From Subsaximicrobium wynnwilliamsii (GTDB taxonomy: Bacteria; Bacteroidota; Bacteroidia; Flavobacteriales; Flavobacteriaceae), in the NCBI RefSeq assembly GCF_007997225.1, contig NZ_VORM01000004.1, positions 266,396 through 330,395 of the forward strand: DNA of 64,000 nucleotides, given 5' to 3'. Position numbers and translations under genes: made by a program. Positions within the stretch are counted from its first letter, which is position 1; every line of letters begins with the position of its first letter. This document shows, piece by piece, positions 17,848 to 28,266 of the stretch. The notes below the pieces were generated by a model. It did not search any database. It was given only the letters and a program-made list of their open reading frames with translations, and was not told where the DNA came from.

Positions 17848-18384
17848 TTAAATTTTTGGGACGTAAACTTTTTTAAGTTCTCTAAGGCCTATTTTTAATC
17901 TGGATTTTATGGTACCCAACGGAATATCTAGCTCTTCACTTGCTTCTTGTTGAGTCATCCCCTCAAAAAACAAGGCTTTCAATACAATTTGGTACTTGTC
18001 CTCCAATCGCGCAACATGCTCTTTTAAATCCATAACATCTTGATTTAAACTCGCTGTTGGTAGGATATATACGTCTGATTTATCGATTTGGACTTCCTTT
18101 TCAAATCTATTTTTAAAACTTCGCAATTTATCTATGGCCGTATTCTTGGCTATTCGATACAACCAAGTGAATAGTTTAGCCTTGCTGGAATCGTATTTTT
18201 TACCGTTTTTCCATACCTTGATGAAGGTCTCTTGCAGTGCATCTTGAGCTAGCTCTTCATTTGAGGTGACCTGAAGGATTACACCATACAAACTATCTCC
18301 ATAATATTCATAGAGAAGATCCAAAGCTCTTTCGTCACCTTGTTCTAATAAGGAAACAATATTTTTTTCGATTGGTGTGCTCAA
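17848..18384 (-). CDS. ECF-family RNA polymerase sigma factor
   Basis: Sigma-70 ECF factor, 178 residues. Region 2: ALDLLYEYYGDSLYGV, DALQETFIKVWKN, FTWLYRIAKNTAIDKLR. Region 4: LEDKYQIVLKALFFEGMTQ, EASEELDIPLGTIKSRLK. The sequence resembles the SigK/RskA-type group, and the neighbour downstream is the matching RskA-like anti-sigma gene. The pair ends at the terminator near 17000. It shares little sequence with the other ECF factor at 15085. Confidence 0.92.
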   Translation of the reverse strand: MSTPIEKNIVSLLEQGDERALDLLYEYYGDSLYGVILQVTSNEELAQDALQETFIKVWKNGKKYDSSKAKLFTWLYRIAKNTAIDKLRSFKNRFEKEVQIDKSDVYILPTASLNQDVMDLKEHVARLEDKYQIVLKALFFEGMTQQEASEELDIPLGTIKSRLKIGLRELKKVYVPKI

Positions 18385-18601
18385 AAATCAGTATTTTATT
18401 TTTTCGACTTAATAAATTCCGTCAAAGAGATCTAAATGAAAAGTTTGAACGTATCTATAGATAAAGTTGGTAAAATTAGTAAAATTATACTTAATCGGAA
18501 TTGATTAAGCATCGCAATAAATTCTTTAAAATATAATATACTTCTACCTCAAAGGTGAATTGATTAATAGCTTATTCAAATTATATTTTAAAGCATGAAA
18601 G

Positions 18602-18625
18602 GCCTCAAGAGATTGAGGCTTTTTA
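18602..18625. terminator. Hairpin with T tail after murB
   Basis: GCCTCAA (18602-18608) pairs with TTGAGGC (18613-18619). The T run is on the plus-strand side, but the only gene nearby is murB on the minus strand, for which the tail is weaker. Confidence 0.5.
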
Positions 18626-18627
18626 TA

Positions 18628-19641
18628 TTATATGACATTTACCTCGGCTTCAATGTCAATCCCATAAAGTCTTGAAATGGTATTTTGAATAAGTCTTGCC
18701 AAGCCTAGAATTTCTAAACCTGTGGCACCTCCATAATTCACCAAAACCAAGGCTTGGTTTTTATGCACCCCATAATTGCCAAAAGTTTTTCCTTTAAAAC
18801 CCGCATGTTCGATGAGCCATCCAGCAGGCACTTTTACCTCAGTGTCTGATATTGGATAGCTTGGCATCCCTTCAAAGGATTTTCTTAATTTTTCGAGTTG
18901 TGCTATAGAAATGATTGGGTTTTTAAAAAAGCTCCCGCTATTTCCTATCTTTTTTGGGTCTGGCAGCTTACTCTGCCTAATTGCAATGACCGCTTCAGAA
19001 ACATCTTTCAAACTTGGATTGGAAATCTGCCGTTGCTCGAGTTGGGATGAAATAGCACCATAGGTCGTTTTAAGCACATGCGCCTCTTTACTAAGTTCGA
19101 AAACAACACTGGTTATGATATACTGGCCTTTCAACTGGGACTTAAACACAGAATCCCGATATCCAAAATCACAATCTTCCTTATAAAATGTTTTGACTTT
19201 ACCAGTCTCAACATGTACAGCATCACACGATCGAAATGTATCTTTCAACTCAACGCCATAAGCACCAATATTTTGGATTGGCGCAGTACCCACATTGCCT
19301 GGGATAAGCGACAGGTTTTCCAATCCGCCAAAATCATGGTCTATGGTATATAGCACGAAGTCATGCCAATTCTCACCGGCACAGACTTTGACCCAAACAC
19401 CTTTTGGAGTTTCTTTTATAACCTCAATGCCTTTTATATCAATAAGAATCACGAGTGCATCCACATCCTTGGTAAGCAACATATTACTGCCGCCGCCAAG
19501 AATAAGCTTTTTGGGGTACTCCTTTTTACGCAACAGGGTTTGTAAATCTGAAACCGAATGAATGGAGACAAAGTGCTTTGCCTTGACATCAATGCCAAAA
19601 GTATTTAAAGTTTTTAATGATATATTGGTTTCAATATGCAT
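18628..19641 (-). CDS. murB: UDP-N-acetylenolpyruvoylglucosamine reductase
   Basis: Cytoplasmic FAD enzyme making UDP-MurNAc for peptidoglycan. The protein has 337 residues, the length of type I MurB. FAD motifs are LGGGSNMLLT, LIPGNVGTAPIQNIGAYG and FGYRDS. Catalytic and substrate motifs are GNSGSFFKNP (Ser) and AGWLIEHAGFKG. It starts directly where the aminotransferase gene ends (no gap), so the two are co-transcribed. Confidence 0.96.
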   Translation of the reverse strand: MHIETNISLKTLNTFGIDVKAKHFVSIHSVSDLQTLLRKKEYPKKLILGGGSNMLLTKDVDALVILIDIKGIEVIKETPKGVWVKVCAGENWHDFVLYTIDHDFGGLENLSLIPGNVGTAPIQNIGAYGVELKDTFRSCDAVHVETGKVKTFYKEDCDFGYRDSVFKSQLKGQYIITSVVFELSKEAHVLKTTYGAISSQLEQRQISNPSLKDVSEAVIAIRQSKLPDPKKIGNSGSFFKNPIISIAQLEKLRKSFEGMPSYPISDTEVKVPAGWLIEHAGFKGKTFGNYGVHKNQALVLVNYGGATGLEILGLARLIQNTISRLYGIDIEAEVNVI

Positions 19642-20832
19642 CTAATCGCGATAAACTTTGAGAGCCTTACCCAAAATCGCGACTGCTTTTACCAAGCTCG
19701 CTTTGTTGAGCACATAAGCCAATCTTACCTGATTTTGACCGACGTTATTGGTAGAGTAAAAACCGGCAGCAGGAGCCACCATGACGGTTTCCCCATCAAC
19801 GTCAAATTCTTCCAACAGCCATTGTGCAAATTTATCGGCATTATTGATAGGCAGTTCTGCAATACAATAAAAAGCCCCTTGTGGTTTAGCCACTTTAACA
19901 CCATCAATTTTTTCCAGTTCTTCAATGAGCACGTTACGACGTTCAACGTATTCCTCAATGACATCGTCAAAGTAAGATTGTGGTGTATCCAATGCTGCTT
20001 CGCTTGCGATTTGCGCGAGTGTTGGAGGGCTCAATCTCGCCTGTGCGAATTTGAGTGCTGTAGCAATAACCTCTTTATTTCTGGACACCAAGTAACCAAT
20101 TCTGGCACCACACATGCTGTAACGTTTAGAAACAGAATCGATCATGATGGCATGCTCTTTCAAACTCTCTTCCTGCATGATGCTGTAAAACTCTTTATCG
20201 TCGTACACAAACTCTCTATAAACCTCATCAGCAATGATAAATAAATCATGTTTTACAGCGATCTCTGCCAACTTTTTGATTTCTTCTTTTGAATAGAGAT
20301 AACCAGTTGGATTACCGGGATTACAAATTAGGATAGCTTTTGTTTTTGGCGTGATGAGTTTTTCAAATTCAGCAATTTCTGGTAAGGCAAAATTATCCTC
20401 AAATTTCGAAATCACAGGCACGACTTTAACATCTGAAGCTATTGAAAACCCATTATAATTGGCATAAAATGGTTCTGGGATAATAATCTCATCGTCAGAA
20501 TCCATTATGCTTCCGAAGGCAAAAAGCAAGGCTTCACTACCACCAGTAGTCACTATGATATCATCGTGATTGACATCAATACTGTTTTTGGCGTAATACT
20601 TGGCGATTTTTTTTCGGTATTCTTCAGAACCTTCTGAGCGGGTATAACTTAAAATATCCAAAGAGTGCACTCGTACTGCATCCATGGCGATTTCAGGCGT
20701 CTTTATGTCGGGTTGACCAATGTTGAGATGATAAACAATTTTTCCTTTTTTATAAGCTGCTTCAGCAAAAGGAACCAATTTTCGAATTGGCGATTGTGGC
20801 ATGGATTGCCCTTTTTCAGAAATCTTTGGCAT
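19642..20832 (-). CDS. PLP-dependent aminotransferase (aspartate aminotransferase family)
   Basis: Fold-type I class I/II aminotransferase, 396 residues. Motifs are LNIGQPDIKTP near the N-terminus, GGSEALLFAFGS, CNPGNPTGYLYS, IADEVYREF and SVSKRYSMCGARIGY, where the Lys binds PLP. It resembles the AspC-like enzymes annotated as aspartate or broad-specificity aminotransferases; the amino donor cannot be fixed from sequence. It is directly followed by murB. Confidence 0.88.
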   Translation of the reverse strand: MPKISEKGQSMPQSPIRKLVPFAEAAYKKGKIVYHLNIGQPDIKTPEIAMDAVRVHSLDILSYTRSEGSEEYRKKIAKYYAKNSIDVNHDDIIVTTGGSEALLFAFGSIMDSDDEIIIPEPFYANYNGFSIASDVKVVPVISKFEDNFALPEIAEFEKLITPKTKAILICNPGNPTGYLYSKEEIKKLAEIAVKHDLFIIADEVYREFVYDDKEFYSIMQEESLKEHAIMIDSVSKRYSMCGARIGYLVSRNKEVIATALKFAQARLSPPTLAQIASEAALDTPQSYFDDVIEEYVERRNVLIEELEKIDGVKVAKPQGAFYCIAELPINNADKFAQWLLEEFDVDGETVMVAPAAGFYSTNNVGQNQVRLAYVLNKASLVKAVAILGKALKVYRD

Positions 20833-20936
20833 AGTTGAAAATTAAGCTGCAAAGTTCTGAAAATATTATGGAACCGCCTTTAAAAAGCCACTATATTAAC
20901 TTAATATTTAATCAAGGATTTGTAACTTAGTAAATA

Positions 20937-22292
20937 ATGATCATAACCTATATCAAATATGCCCTGTGCTTTTTTATCTTCACTTTAGGAGCACCGGAGG
21001 TATTCGCCCAAAATAAGTTTAACCTACCTACCAAAGACCAGGACAAAATAAGATTTGAGCTTATCAACAACCTTATCATTTTGCCCGTGGAGCTCAATGG
21101 TGTAAAGCTTTCCTTCCTGTTGGATTCTGGAGTAAGCAAACCCATTTTATTCAATATCACAAACACCGATTCCCTACAGATCAACGAGGTGGAAACGATT
21201 TTTCTTCGAGGGCTCGGTGGAGGGGAAGCGGTAAGAGCCTTAAGGTCCCGAAGGAATTTTATAAAGATCGGCGATGCGATCAACATCAACCAGGATATTT
21301 ATGTTGTATTTGATCAAAGCATCAATTTCACTCCTAGACTGGGCGTTCCCATCCATGGCATCATAGGCTACGACCTTTTTAAAGACTTTGTTGTGGAGAT
21401 CAATTACAGAAGAAAATTCATAAAACTTCACAAGCCAGAAACCTATACCTACAAGGATTGTAGAAAATGTACTTCCTTTAACCTGAACTTCCATAATGAC
21501 AAACCTTACATAGAAGGCAATATCGAAATCGCTGATCAGTCTAAAAAAGTAAAATTATTGATTGATTCTGGCAGTTCCGATGGACTTTGGCTTTTCGAAA
21601 ATGACAGTATTGGGATCATTTCAGACAGCATCAATTATTTTGAGGATTTTCTCGGTAGAGGACTCAGCGGTAATGTGTATGGCAAACGCTCTAAAATTGA
21701 TGCATTTAGCTTGGACAAATTTCAATTGACCAATGTTAACGTGGCGTTTCCAGATTCTACCTCCATAAGTCACGCTAGACTCATACAAGACCGCAATGGC
21801 AGCCTTTCTGGAGAAATCCTAAAACGGTTTCACGTTATAATGGATTACCCCAACTCTAAAATTTCGCTTCGGAAAAATAAAAATTTCAATGATGATTTCA
21901 GATACAATCGCAGCGGTATTGTCTTAGAACAACGAGGCCAAAGAATTGTGCAAGAACGAAACAGCGCGCCTGTATTTGATTCTTACGGCAATGATAAAAG
22001 AGTTGCTTTTGTAATAGATCGAGCAGGTTACTACAGTTACAAATTGCAACCCGCCTTCAAAATCGTGGATCTCAGGAAAAACTCTCCAGCCGAAAAAAGT
22101 GGTCTCATGACTAACGATCAGCTTTTATCCATCAACGGGAAGTCGACGCTTAACCTCAAACTGGAAGATATCATGGGTTTTTTTCAAGCAGATTATGGCA
22201 AAACAATTCGGGTTACCATAGAGCGCGATACTGAAATAATGAAATTCCAATTTGACTTGGAAAACCCCTTCAAACAAGAAAAACTCCCATGA
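20937..22292 (+). CDS. Exported retropepsin-like aspartyl protease with PDZ domain
   Basis: Protein of 451 residues with a signal peptide (about 1-24). It has two pepsin-like half domains, each with a D-S-G active-site loop (LLDSGVSKP, about residue 62; LLIDSGSSDG, about residue 205). A C-terminal PDZ domain (about 365-440; KIVDLRKNSPAEKSGL, ITVTIERD-like end) follows. Two DSG loops in one chain suggest a monomer with an internal dimer. It is likely a periplasmic protease or peptide-binding protein; the substrate is unknown. A terminator overlaps its stop codon. Confidence 0.8.
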   Translation: MIITYIKYALCFFIFTLGAPEVFAQNKFNLPTKDQDKIRFELINNLIILPVELNGVKLSFLLDSGVSKPILFNITNTDSLQINEVETIFLRGLGGGEAVRALRSRRNFIKIGDAININQDIYVVFDQSINFTPRLGVPIHGIIGYDLFKDFVVEINYRRKFIKLHKPETYTYKDCRKCTSFNLNFHNDKPYIEGNIEIADQSKKVKLLIDSGSSDGLWLFENDSIGIISDSINYFEDFLGRGLSGNVYGKRSKIDAFSLDKFQLTNVNVAFPDSTSISHARLIQDRNGSLSGEILKRFHVIMDYPNSKISLRKNKNFNDDFRYNRSGIVLEQRGQRIVQERNSAPVFDSYGNDKRVAFVIDRAGYYSYKLQPAFKIVDLRKNSPAEKSGLMTNDQLLSINGKSTLNLKLEDIMGFFQADYGKTIRVTIERDTEIMKFQFDLENPFKQEKLP

Positions 22293-22304
22293 TTGGGAGT
22301 TTTT
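22279..22304. terminator. Bidirectional terminator
   Basis: AAAAACTCCC (22279-22288) pairs with GGGAGTTTTT (22295-22304). It overlaps the stop codon of the upstream protease and lies between converging genes, so it can serve both strands. Confidence 0.75.
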
Positions 22305-22327
22305 AATGCTATCTAATACTATGTAGT

Positions 22328-22756
22328 TTATTGTTCCATAACGCTTTTGTCACGTTTCTCCAAAACACTATTCTTACTTGAATCAACAACCAAACCTTTG
22401 ATCTTCAAAGCTACTGTTGGAGTTTCAGCATTTGAGCTCACGGTAATCGTTTTTCTAATGGGATTTACCCTGTTGGTATCATATTTTACAGAGATCTCTC
22501 CTGTTTCTCCAGGCATGATTGGACCGTCTGGTTTTTTAGGCACCGTACAGCCGCAAGTGGATTTCACATTCGAAATAATCAAAGGGGCATTTCCAGTGTT
22601 TGTGAATTCAAAAACACGCACCCCATCAGATCCCTTTTCAATAGTGCCATAGTCAATCACATCAGACTTAAATTCTATTTTGGCTACTTTCTCTTGGGCA
22701 AAAGCACCAAGGCTCATGAAAGCTACACATAAAACAATCGCTAAATTTTTCATCAT
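22328..22756 (-). CDS. DUF1573 exported protein
   Basis: Protein of 142 residues: signal peptide (about 1-20, GAFA-QE), then an immunoglobulin-like DUF1573 domain with the typical DYGTIEKGSDGVRVFEFTNTG, ISNVKSTCGCTVP and GETGEISVKYD. These proteins are abundant in Bacteroidota; the function is unknown, possibly a periplasmic scaffold. It is a single gene with a near-perfect promoter. Confidence 0.88.
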   Translation of the reverse strand: MMKNLAIVLCVAFMSLGAFAQEKVAKIEFKSDVIDYGTIEKGSDGVRVFEFTNTGNAPLIISNVKSTCGCTVPKKPDGPIMPGETGEISVKYDTNRVNPIRKTITVSSNAETPTVALKIKGLVVDSSKNSVLEKRDKSVMEQ

Positions 22757-22780
22757 TTTTAATTTTAAAATTGATTAAGT

Positions 22781-22810
22781 CAAAATTACTCTCTTTTGGT
22801 CGTTTTGCAA
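22781..22810 (-). promoter_or_regulatory. Promoter TTG-N19-TAATTTTG of the DUF1573 gene
   Basis: On the minus strand TTG (22808-22810), a 19-base spacer and TAATTTTG (22781-22788), matching the Bacteroidota consensus. The ATG follows 24 bases after the -7 box. Confidence 0.65.
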
Positions 22811-22904
22811 AATAAATTAGATGTATGACCACTATTGTTAACATTTAAAAGCTATTCGCAGTCAATATTCATTCCAATCATTTCGCAAAAAAAGAATTAG
22901 TAAG

Positions 22905-22912
22905 TACTTTTG
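22905..22912 (+). promoter_or_regulatory. -7 box TACTTTTG of valS
   Basis: A TAnnTTTG match 30 bases before the ATG at 22943. It shows that an upstream TTG at 22910, in frame with valS, lies inside the promoter and is not the start. Confidence 0.5.
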
Positions 22913-22942
22913 TTGGTTATAAAGCAAAAACAATACCAAAGT

Positions 22943-25573
22943 ATGGAAATCCCTTCAAAGTATTCGGCGGAAGCTGTTGAGAACAAATGGTATAACTACT
23001 GGATGCAGCATGGTTATTTTAACTCAAAACCAGACGATAGAGAACCTTACACCATTGTGATCCCACCACCAAATGTAACTGGAGTATTGCATATGGGCCA
23101 CATGCTTAACAATACCATACAGGATGTTTTGATTCGTCGGGCGCGTTTACAAGGAAAAAATGCCTGTTGGGTGCCAGGTACAGACCATGCTTCCATCGCT
23201 ACGGAAGCTAAGGTAGTCGCAAAATTGAGAGCTCAGGGTATTGATAAAAATAACCTAACTAGAGACGAATTTTTAAAACACGCTTGGGATTGGACCAATG
23301 AATACGGTGGTGTTATCTTAGAACAGCTCAAAAAATTAGGCTGCTCTTGCGATTGGGAGCGCACCAAATTCACCATGGATGATGACATGAATGAATCGGT
23401 CATTAAAGTTTTTGTTGACCTATATAACAAGGGTCTCATCTATAGAGGCTATCGCATGGTCAATTGGGATCCTGAGGCCAAAACCACCTTGTCTGACGAG
23501 GAAGTCATTCATTTGGAACGTACCGATAAACTCTATTACGTCAACTATAAAATCCAAGATGATGATGGCTACGTGACGCTTGCCACCACGCGTCCCGAAA
23601 CCATTTTGGGCGATACTGCCGTTTGTGTCAATCCAAATGACGAGCGCTATGCCCATTTAAAAGGAAAGCATGTGATCGTACCAATTTGCAATCGCGTGGT
23701 ACCCATTATTTTTGACGATTATGTAGATATGGAATTTGGAACAGGATGTCTCAAAATCACACCTGCACATGATGTGAATGATAAAGCGATTGGTCAGAGA
23801 CACCACTTGGAGATTATCGATATTCTCAATGATGATGCCACCTTAAATAGCTACGGAATGCATCACCAAGGCAAGGACCGCGTCGCTGCTCGTATGGCTG
23901 TGGCACAAGAATTGGATGAGATGTCCATCTTGGTTAAAACGGAAGACATTACGCACAAAGTAGGAACTTCCGAACGTACCAGAGCAGTGATAGAACCGCG
24001 TTTGTCTGACCAATGGTTCCTCAAAATGGAAGACTTGGCCAAACCTGCCATTAAAGCTGTTTTGGAAGATGAAACGGTAAAACTGTTTCCGAAGCGTTTC
24101 AACAACACTTACCGTCATTGGATGGAAAACATTCGCGATTGGAATATTTCCAGACAGTTGCTTTGGGGGCAACAGATTCCTGCCTACTATTATGGAGATG
24201 GCAAGGAAGATTTCGTTGTGGCCGAAAGCATAGAAGAAGCACTGAAACTGGCACAGGAAAGATCAAATAATCCGAAACTAAATATTAGCGATTTGAGACA
24301 GGAAACCGATGCACTTGACACTTGGTTTTCGTCTTGGCTTTGGCCAATAAGCGTTTTTGATGGCATTAGAAATCCTGAAAACGAAGACATCAACTACTAC
24401 TACCCTACCAACGATTTGGTCACTGGCCCAGACATTCTGTTCTTTTGGGTGGCGCGCATGATCGTTGCTGGCTTTGAATACAGAAACGAAAGGCCTTTCG
24501 AGAACGTTTACCTTACAGGCTTGGTGCGTGACAAACAACGTCGGAAAATGTCTAAATCCCTAGGTAATTCTCCCGATGCCTTAAAACTCATAAAAGATTA
24601 CGGTGCCGATGGCGTTCGAGTTGGCCTCCTATTAAGTGCCGCTGCTGGCAATGACTTGATGTTTGATGAGGATTTATGTGGCCAGGGCAAAGGCTTCTCC
24701 AATAAAATTTGGAATGCTTTCAGACTTGTTCAAGGATGGGAAGTCGCAAACATTGAACAGCCAGAAGCCTCAAAATTGGCTATAGAATGGTTTGAGCATA
24801 AATTCCAAAGTGCCCTGGTCGAAATTGAAGACCATTACAGTAAATACAGATTGAGCGACGTGTTGATGACTGCCTACAAATTGGTTTGGGACGACTTTTG
24901 TTCTTGGCTTTTGGAAATGATTAAACCTGCTTACCAGCAACCTATTGATGCCAAAACCTTTAAGGAGGTTACTGCCATTTTTGAAAACAATCTCAAGATT
25001 CTGCACCCGTTTATGCCTTTTATCACTGAAGAAATCTGGCAGTACACCAAAGAGCGCAGTCCTGAAGAAGCCTTGATCGTCGCCAAATATCCTGAAATGA
25101 CAGCCTTTGATTCCAAACTCATCTCCGATTTTGAAACAGTCAAAGACGTGGTCTCGGGAATAAGAACCATTAGAACAGATAAAAACATTCCTTTTAAGGA
25201 TACCATCGAGCTCATGGCGCTCAACAACGAAAATTTGGATGAACGCTACAACAGCGTGATTACAAAGCTGGGCAATATCTCAACATTAAAATCAGTGACC
25301 GAACCTGTTGAAGGCGCGCTGACCTTCAGAGTATTATCCAATGAATATTTCATCCCAATTTCTGGAGCTATCGATGTGGAGGCCGAAATCGCAAAGCTTT
25401 CCGAAGAATTGAAATATACTGAAGGCTTCTTGAAATCAGTTCAAGGCAAGCTCAAAAACGAACGCTTCGTCAACAATGCTCCCGATGCAGTCGTGGCTTC
25501 AGAACGCAAGAAAGAGGCAGATGCCTTGGCAACCGTAGAAACCTTGAAAGCGAGTTTGAAGAATCTTAAATAA
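22943..25573 (+). CDS. valS: Valyl-tRNA synthetase
   Basis: Class Ia aminoacyl-tRNA synthetase, 877 residues from [20 protein letters not shown] motif variant in [20 protein letters not shown] in [13 protein letters not shown], editing-domain sequence [25 protein letters not shown] and a C-terminal coiled coil ([17 protein letters not shown]...) typical of ValRS. I chose the ATG at 22943 because the in-frame TTG at 22910 overlaps the -7 box. The lipoprotein gene follows 31 bases later. Confidence 0.97.
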   Translation: MEIPSKYSAEAVENKWYNYWMQHGYFNSKPDDREPYTIVIPPPNVTGVLHMGHMLNNTIQDVLIRRARLQGKNACWVPGTDHASIATEAKVVAKLRAQGIDKNNLTRDEFLKHAWDWTNEYGGVILEQLKKLGCSCDWERTKFTMDDDMNESVIKVFVDLYNKGLIYRGYRMVNWDPEAKTTLSDEEVIHLERTDKLYYVNYKIQDDDGYVTLATTRPETILGDTAVCVNPNDERYAHLKGKHVIVPICNRVVPIIFDDYVDMEFGTGCLKITPAHDVNDKAIGQRHHLEIIDILNDDATLNSYGMHHQGKDRVAARMAVAQELDEMSILVKTEDITHKVGTSERTRAVIEPRLSDQWFLKMEDLAKPAIKAVLEDETVKLFPKRFNNTYRHWMENIRDWNISRQLLWGQQIPAYYYGDGKEDFVVAESIEEALKLAQERSNNPKLNISDLRQETDALDTWFSSWLWPISVFDGIRNPENEDINYYYPTNDLVTGPDILFFWVARMIVAGFEYRNERPFENVYLTGLVRDKQRRKMSKSLGNSPDALKLIKDYGADGVRVGLLLSAAAGNDLMFDEDLCGQGKGFSNKIWNAFRLVQGWEVANIEQPEASKLAIEWFEHKFQSALVEIEDHYSKYRLSDVLMTAYKLVWDDFCSWLLEMIKPAYQQPIDAKTFKEVTAIFENNLKILHPFMPFITEEIWQYTKERSPEEALIVAKYPEMTAFDSKLISDFETVKDVVSGIRTIRTDKNIPFKDTIELMALNNENLDERYNSVITKLGNISTLKSVTEPVEGALTFRVLSNEYFIPISGAIDVEAEIAKLSEELKYTEGFLKSVQGKLKNERFVNNAPDAVVASERKKEADALATVETLKASLKNLK

Positions 25574-25604
25574 CAATTAACACAACACTAAAACCACCAA
25601 ACCA

Positions 25605-26291
25605 ATGATCAGAACACTTACATGTATCGCGCTCTTTTCAGTAATGCTAGGCTGCAAATCTGAAACGAAGAAAACCGATGACACATCGGCAAATCCTTCC
25701 GAAGAAAAAGTAGAACTCACTGCTTTCGAGAATATTGCTAAAGCGTATGGCATAGACAAATGGAAGGATGTTAAAGAAATCGATTTTACTTTTAATGTGG
25801 ATACCGATGGCAAACATTTTCAACGTGCGTGGCAATGGCAGCCAAAGACAAATGATGTCGTCATGATGACCGAAAAAGACACCGTTCGTTACAACAGGGC
25901 TTCCGTGGATAGCTTATCATTAAAGGCCGATCAAGCATTTATCAATGATAAATTTTGGTTGCTTTCTCCATTTCAGTTGGTTTGGGATGAAGACGTACAC
26001 ATTTCAGTTCCTGTTAAAGAAGCTGCTCCAATATCTAAAACTCAATTGAACAAAATCACACTCACTTACCTTGGGGATCAAGGGTACACACCAGGCGACG
26101 CTTACGATTTTTTCTATGACGATGATTACATGATCAAAGAGTGGAATTACAGAAAAGGCAACAGCGAAACCCCAACCATGAGCACGACCTTTGAGAATCA
26201 CGAAGATTTTGACGGCATTAAAATCGCCAAAGATCACAAAAAAGCAGATGCCGATTGGAATCTCTTCTTCAGTGACATCAAAATCAAGTAA
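25605..26291 (+). CDS. Lipoprotein of unknown function
   Basis: Protein of 228 residues with a lipoprotein signal (SVMLGC, lipid Cys17). The body is acidic and Trp/Asp-rich (AYGIDKWKDVKEIDFTFNV..., FQRAWQWQPKTNDV), with a pattern of alternating strands. It looks like a Bacteroidota family of envelope lipoproteins, but I cannot name a function. It follows valS at 31 bases and ends before the strong terminator at about 26416. Confidence 0.65.
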   Translation: MIRTLTCIALFSVMLGCKSETKKTDDTSANPSEEKVELTAFENIAKAYGIDKWKDVKEIDFTFNVDTDGKHFQRAWQWQPKTNDVVMMTEKDTVRYNRASVDSLSLKADQAFINDKFWLLSPFQLVWDEDVHISVPVKEAAPISKTQLNKITLTYLGDQGYTPGDAYDFFYDDDYMIKEWNYRKGNSETPTMSTTFENHEDFDGIKIAKDHKKADADWNLFFSDIKIK

Positions 26292-26413
26292 GGGTTCAAA
26301 TCTTAAAGAAATGCTAAAGTTAGCATTTCCAAGGGTTTCGATAATCCAAGCATGAAACTATAGACGTATATAAGATATACCAATTGAAAATTCCGCTTTA
26401 CGCGCCTATATAT

Positions 26414-26452
26414 CGAAAGCGCTTCAACCTAAACCGTTGAAGCGCTTTTTTT
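26414..26452 (+). terminator. Strong intrinsic terminator
   Basis: AAAGCGCTTCAAC pairs with GTTGAAGCGCTTT around a 7-base loop, followed by a T run to about 26452. It closes the valS-lipoprotein unit. Confidence 0.85.
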
Positions 26453-26565
26453 GTTGTGCTTTTCTTCGGAAGGATTTTCAGCTTTCAATACATTTTCAGT
26501 CTTATCAATGCTTACTAAAACAGTAGTCTAAAATTTCAAAATCGTCATGCAAAACATGTTAATGC

Positions 26566-26595
26566 GACCTGCAAGGTTTCAGAAACCTTGTAGAT
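26566..26595. repeat. Dispersed palindrome, GACCTGCAAGGTTTC type
   Basis: CTGCAAGGTTTC and GAAACCTTGTAG flank a short centre; one G-U-type pair. It is related in design to the palindromes at 30335 and 33106. The remaining gap sequence 26453-26890 shows no gene. Confidence 0.55.
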
Positions 26596-26890
26596 TTGAA
26601 GTTCTGTAGGTCTTGCGAATAATTTAATTAAACCTTAAAGGAGATTGCTCCTCCAATAATTATCGGGAGAAGCAAAAACACCTTGCAAGTTCAACCTAGT
26701 CGTAATAAACGTGCTGCCCTTGATGGTGTTTTTTACCGACATGCCGTTTGAGAGAACTTAAGATCAAAGTGAGATCATCCAATTGCAGATATTCATAAAT
26801 TTCACGTTTTTGGACTTGGTTCTTGCCTCTTGCTTCATGCTTCTTGGTTTATAATCCTTATTTTTGATAAAACCATTAAAACCAAAACAC

Positions 26891-28156
26891 TTGTCCAACT
26901 ATAAACTCGGATTGGATTTTGCCAAAGCACAAGACCGAAATGATCCGCTTGGCCATTTCAGGGACCAATTTCACATCCCTAAAGATAAAAATGGAAAGGC
27001 ACTTATTTATATGACTGGTAATTCTCTAGGGTTACAGCCAAAAATCACCAAAGACTATATCCATCAAGAATTGGAAGATTGGGCCAATTTAGGCGTAGAA
27101 GGTCATACCGATGGAAAACACCCCTGGCTGAACTATCACGAACTTCTCACTGAAACCATGGCACACATCGTTGGCGCCAAACCCATTGAGACCATTGTGA
27201 TGAATTCACTTACCGTCAATCTGCATTTGATGATGGTAAGTTTTTACCAACCCACAAAAAAACGTTATAAAATTTTAATAGAGGCAGATGCCTTCCCGAG
27301 TGATAAATATGCGGTGCAATCGCAATTGCGCCATCACGGTTTTGATGACCAAGAAGGGCTCATCCAATGGAAAGCCCCCGAAGGCGAGGAATTGGCGAAT
27401 TATGAGGATTTAGAAACACTGCTCAAAACCCATGGTGACGAGATTGCACTTGTGATGATTGGTGGCGTTAATTATTATACTGGTCAGTTTTTTGACTTGA
27501 AGCGCATTGCCAAATTAGCGCATGCTTATGGCTGCATGGTAGGTTTTGACTGCGCGCATGGCGCGGGCAATGTAAAGCTGAATCTACACGATTCTGGTGC
27601 AGATTTCGCCGTATGGTGTTCTTACAAATATTTAAATTCCGGACCAGGAAGTTTGGCTGGCGCTTTTATTCACGAGCGTCATGCCCATAAAAAAGAGCTC
27701 AACCGTTTTACGGGTTGGTGGTCGCATAATAAAGAAAAACGTTTTAAGATGCGTGATGATTTTGACCAATTAACAGGAGCTGAAGGCTGGCAGCTCAGCA
27801 ATCCAACAATTCTTTCCATGGCAGCCATAAGGGCTTCTTTGGATGTTTTCAAGGATGCTGGTTTTGATAGGCTTTGTGAAAAATCGAATGAGCTTACAGG
27901 CTATTTTGAATTTTTAATCAATGAGCTGAACAATTCTGAACTAAAAATCATTACCCCAAGCGACCCGAATGCACGTGGATGCCAATTGTCCATTCAAGTA
28001 AAAAATGCCAATAAAAACCTACATAAAAAATTAACGGAAGCCGGCGTGATCAGTGATTGGCGCGAACCAGATGTGATTAGATGTGCACCAACGCCGCTTT
28101 ATAATTCGTTTGAAGATGTCTTTAACTTAGTGGAAAGGCTAAAGAACATCATTTGA
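26891..28156 (+). CDS. kynU: Kynureninase
   Basis: PLP enzyme splitting kynurenine or 3-hydroxykynurenine into (3-hydroxy)anthranilate and alanine. About 421 residues. Motifs are DQFHIPKDKNG, YMTGNSLGLQPK, NSLTVNLHLMM, MIGGVNYYTGQ, FDCAHGAGN and WCSYKYLNSGPG (Lys for PLP). No ATG start is available. The likely start is TTG at 26891 (SNYKLGLDFAKAQ), with another TTG at 26864. It opens the kynurenine cluster and is followed after 110 bases by kmo. Confidence 0.93.
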   Translation: MSNYKLGLDFAKAQDRNDPLGHFRDQFHIPKDKNGKALIYMTGNSLGLQPKITKDYIHQELEDWANLGVEGHTDGKHPWLNYHELLTETMAHIVGAKPIETIVMNSLTVNLHLMMVSFYQPTKKRYKILIEADAFPSDKYAVQSQLRHHGFDDQEGLIQWKAPEGEELANYEDLETLLKTHGDEIALVMIGGVNYYTGQFFDLKRIAKLAHAYGCMVGFDCAHGAGNVKLNLHDSGADFAVWCSYKYLNSGPGSLAGAFIHERHAHKKELNRFTGWWSHNKEKRFKMRDDFDQLTGAEGWQLSNPTILSMAAIRASLDVFKDAGFDRLCEKSNELTGYFEFLINELNNSELKIITPSDPNARGCQLSIQVKNANKNLHKKLTEAGVISDWREPDVIRCAPTPLYNSFEDVFNLVERLKNII

Positions 28157-28240
28157 AAATTGGGTTGGTAATTTATAAAGCTATCCAAATTTAACCTTAC
28201 GTATTGATCGCGCGATTTTAATTGAAACTAAAAACATAAG

Positions 28241-28260
28241 ATTCCTGCTTTCGCAGGAAT
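28241..28260. repeat. Intergenic palindrome between kynU and kmo
   Basis: ATTCCTGCTTTCGCAGGAAT: 8-bp arms and a 4-base centre, ending 6 bases before the kmo ATG. It could hide or shape the ribosome entry site. Confidence 0.6.
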
Positions 28261-28266
28261 AGAGCT

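Noticed and set aside
19636..20244. A 202-residue plus-strand frame opposite the aminotransferase
   Set aside because: It is fully inside the well-conserved aminotransferase gene on the other strand and has no recognisable motif.
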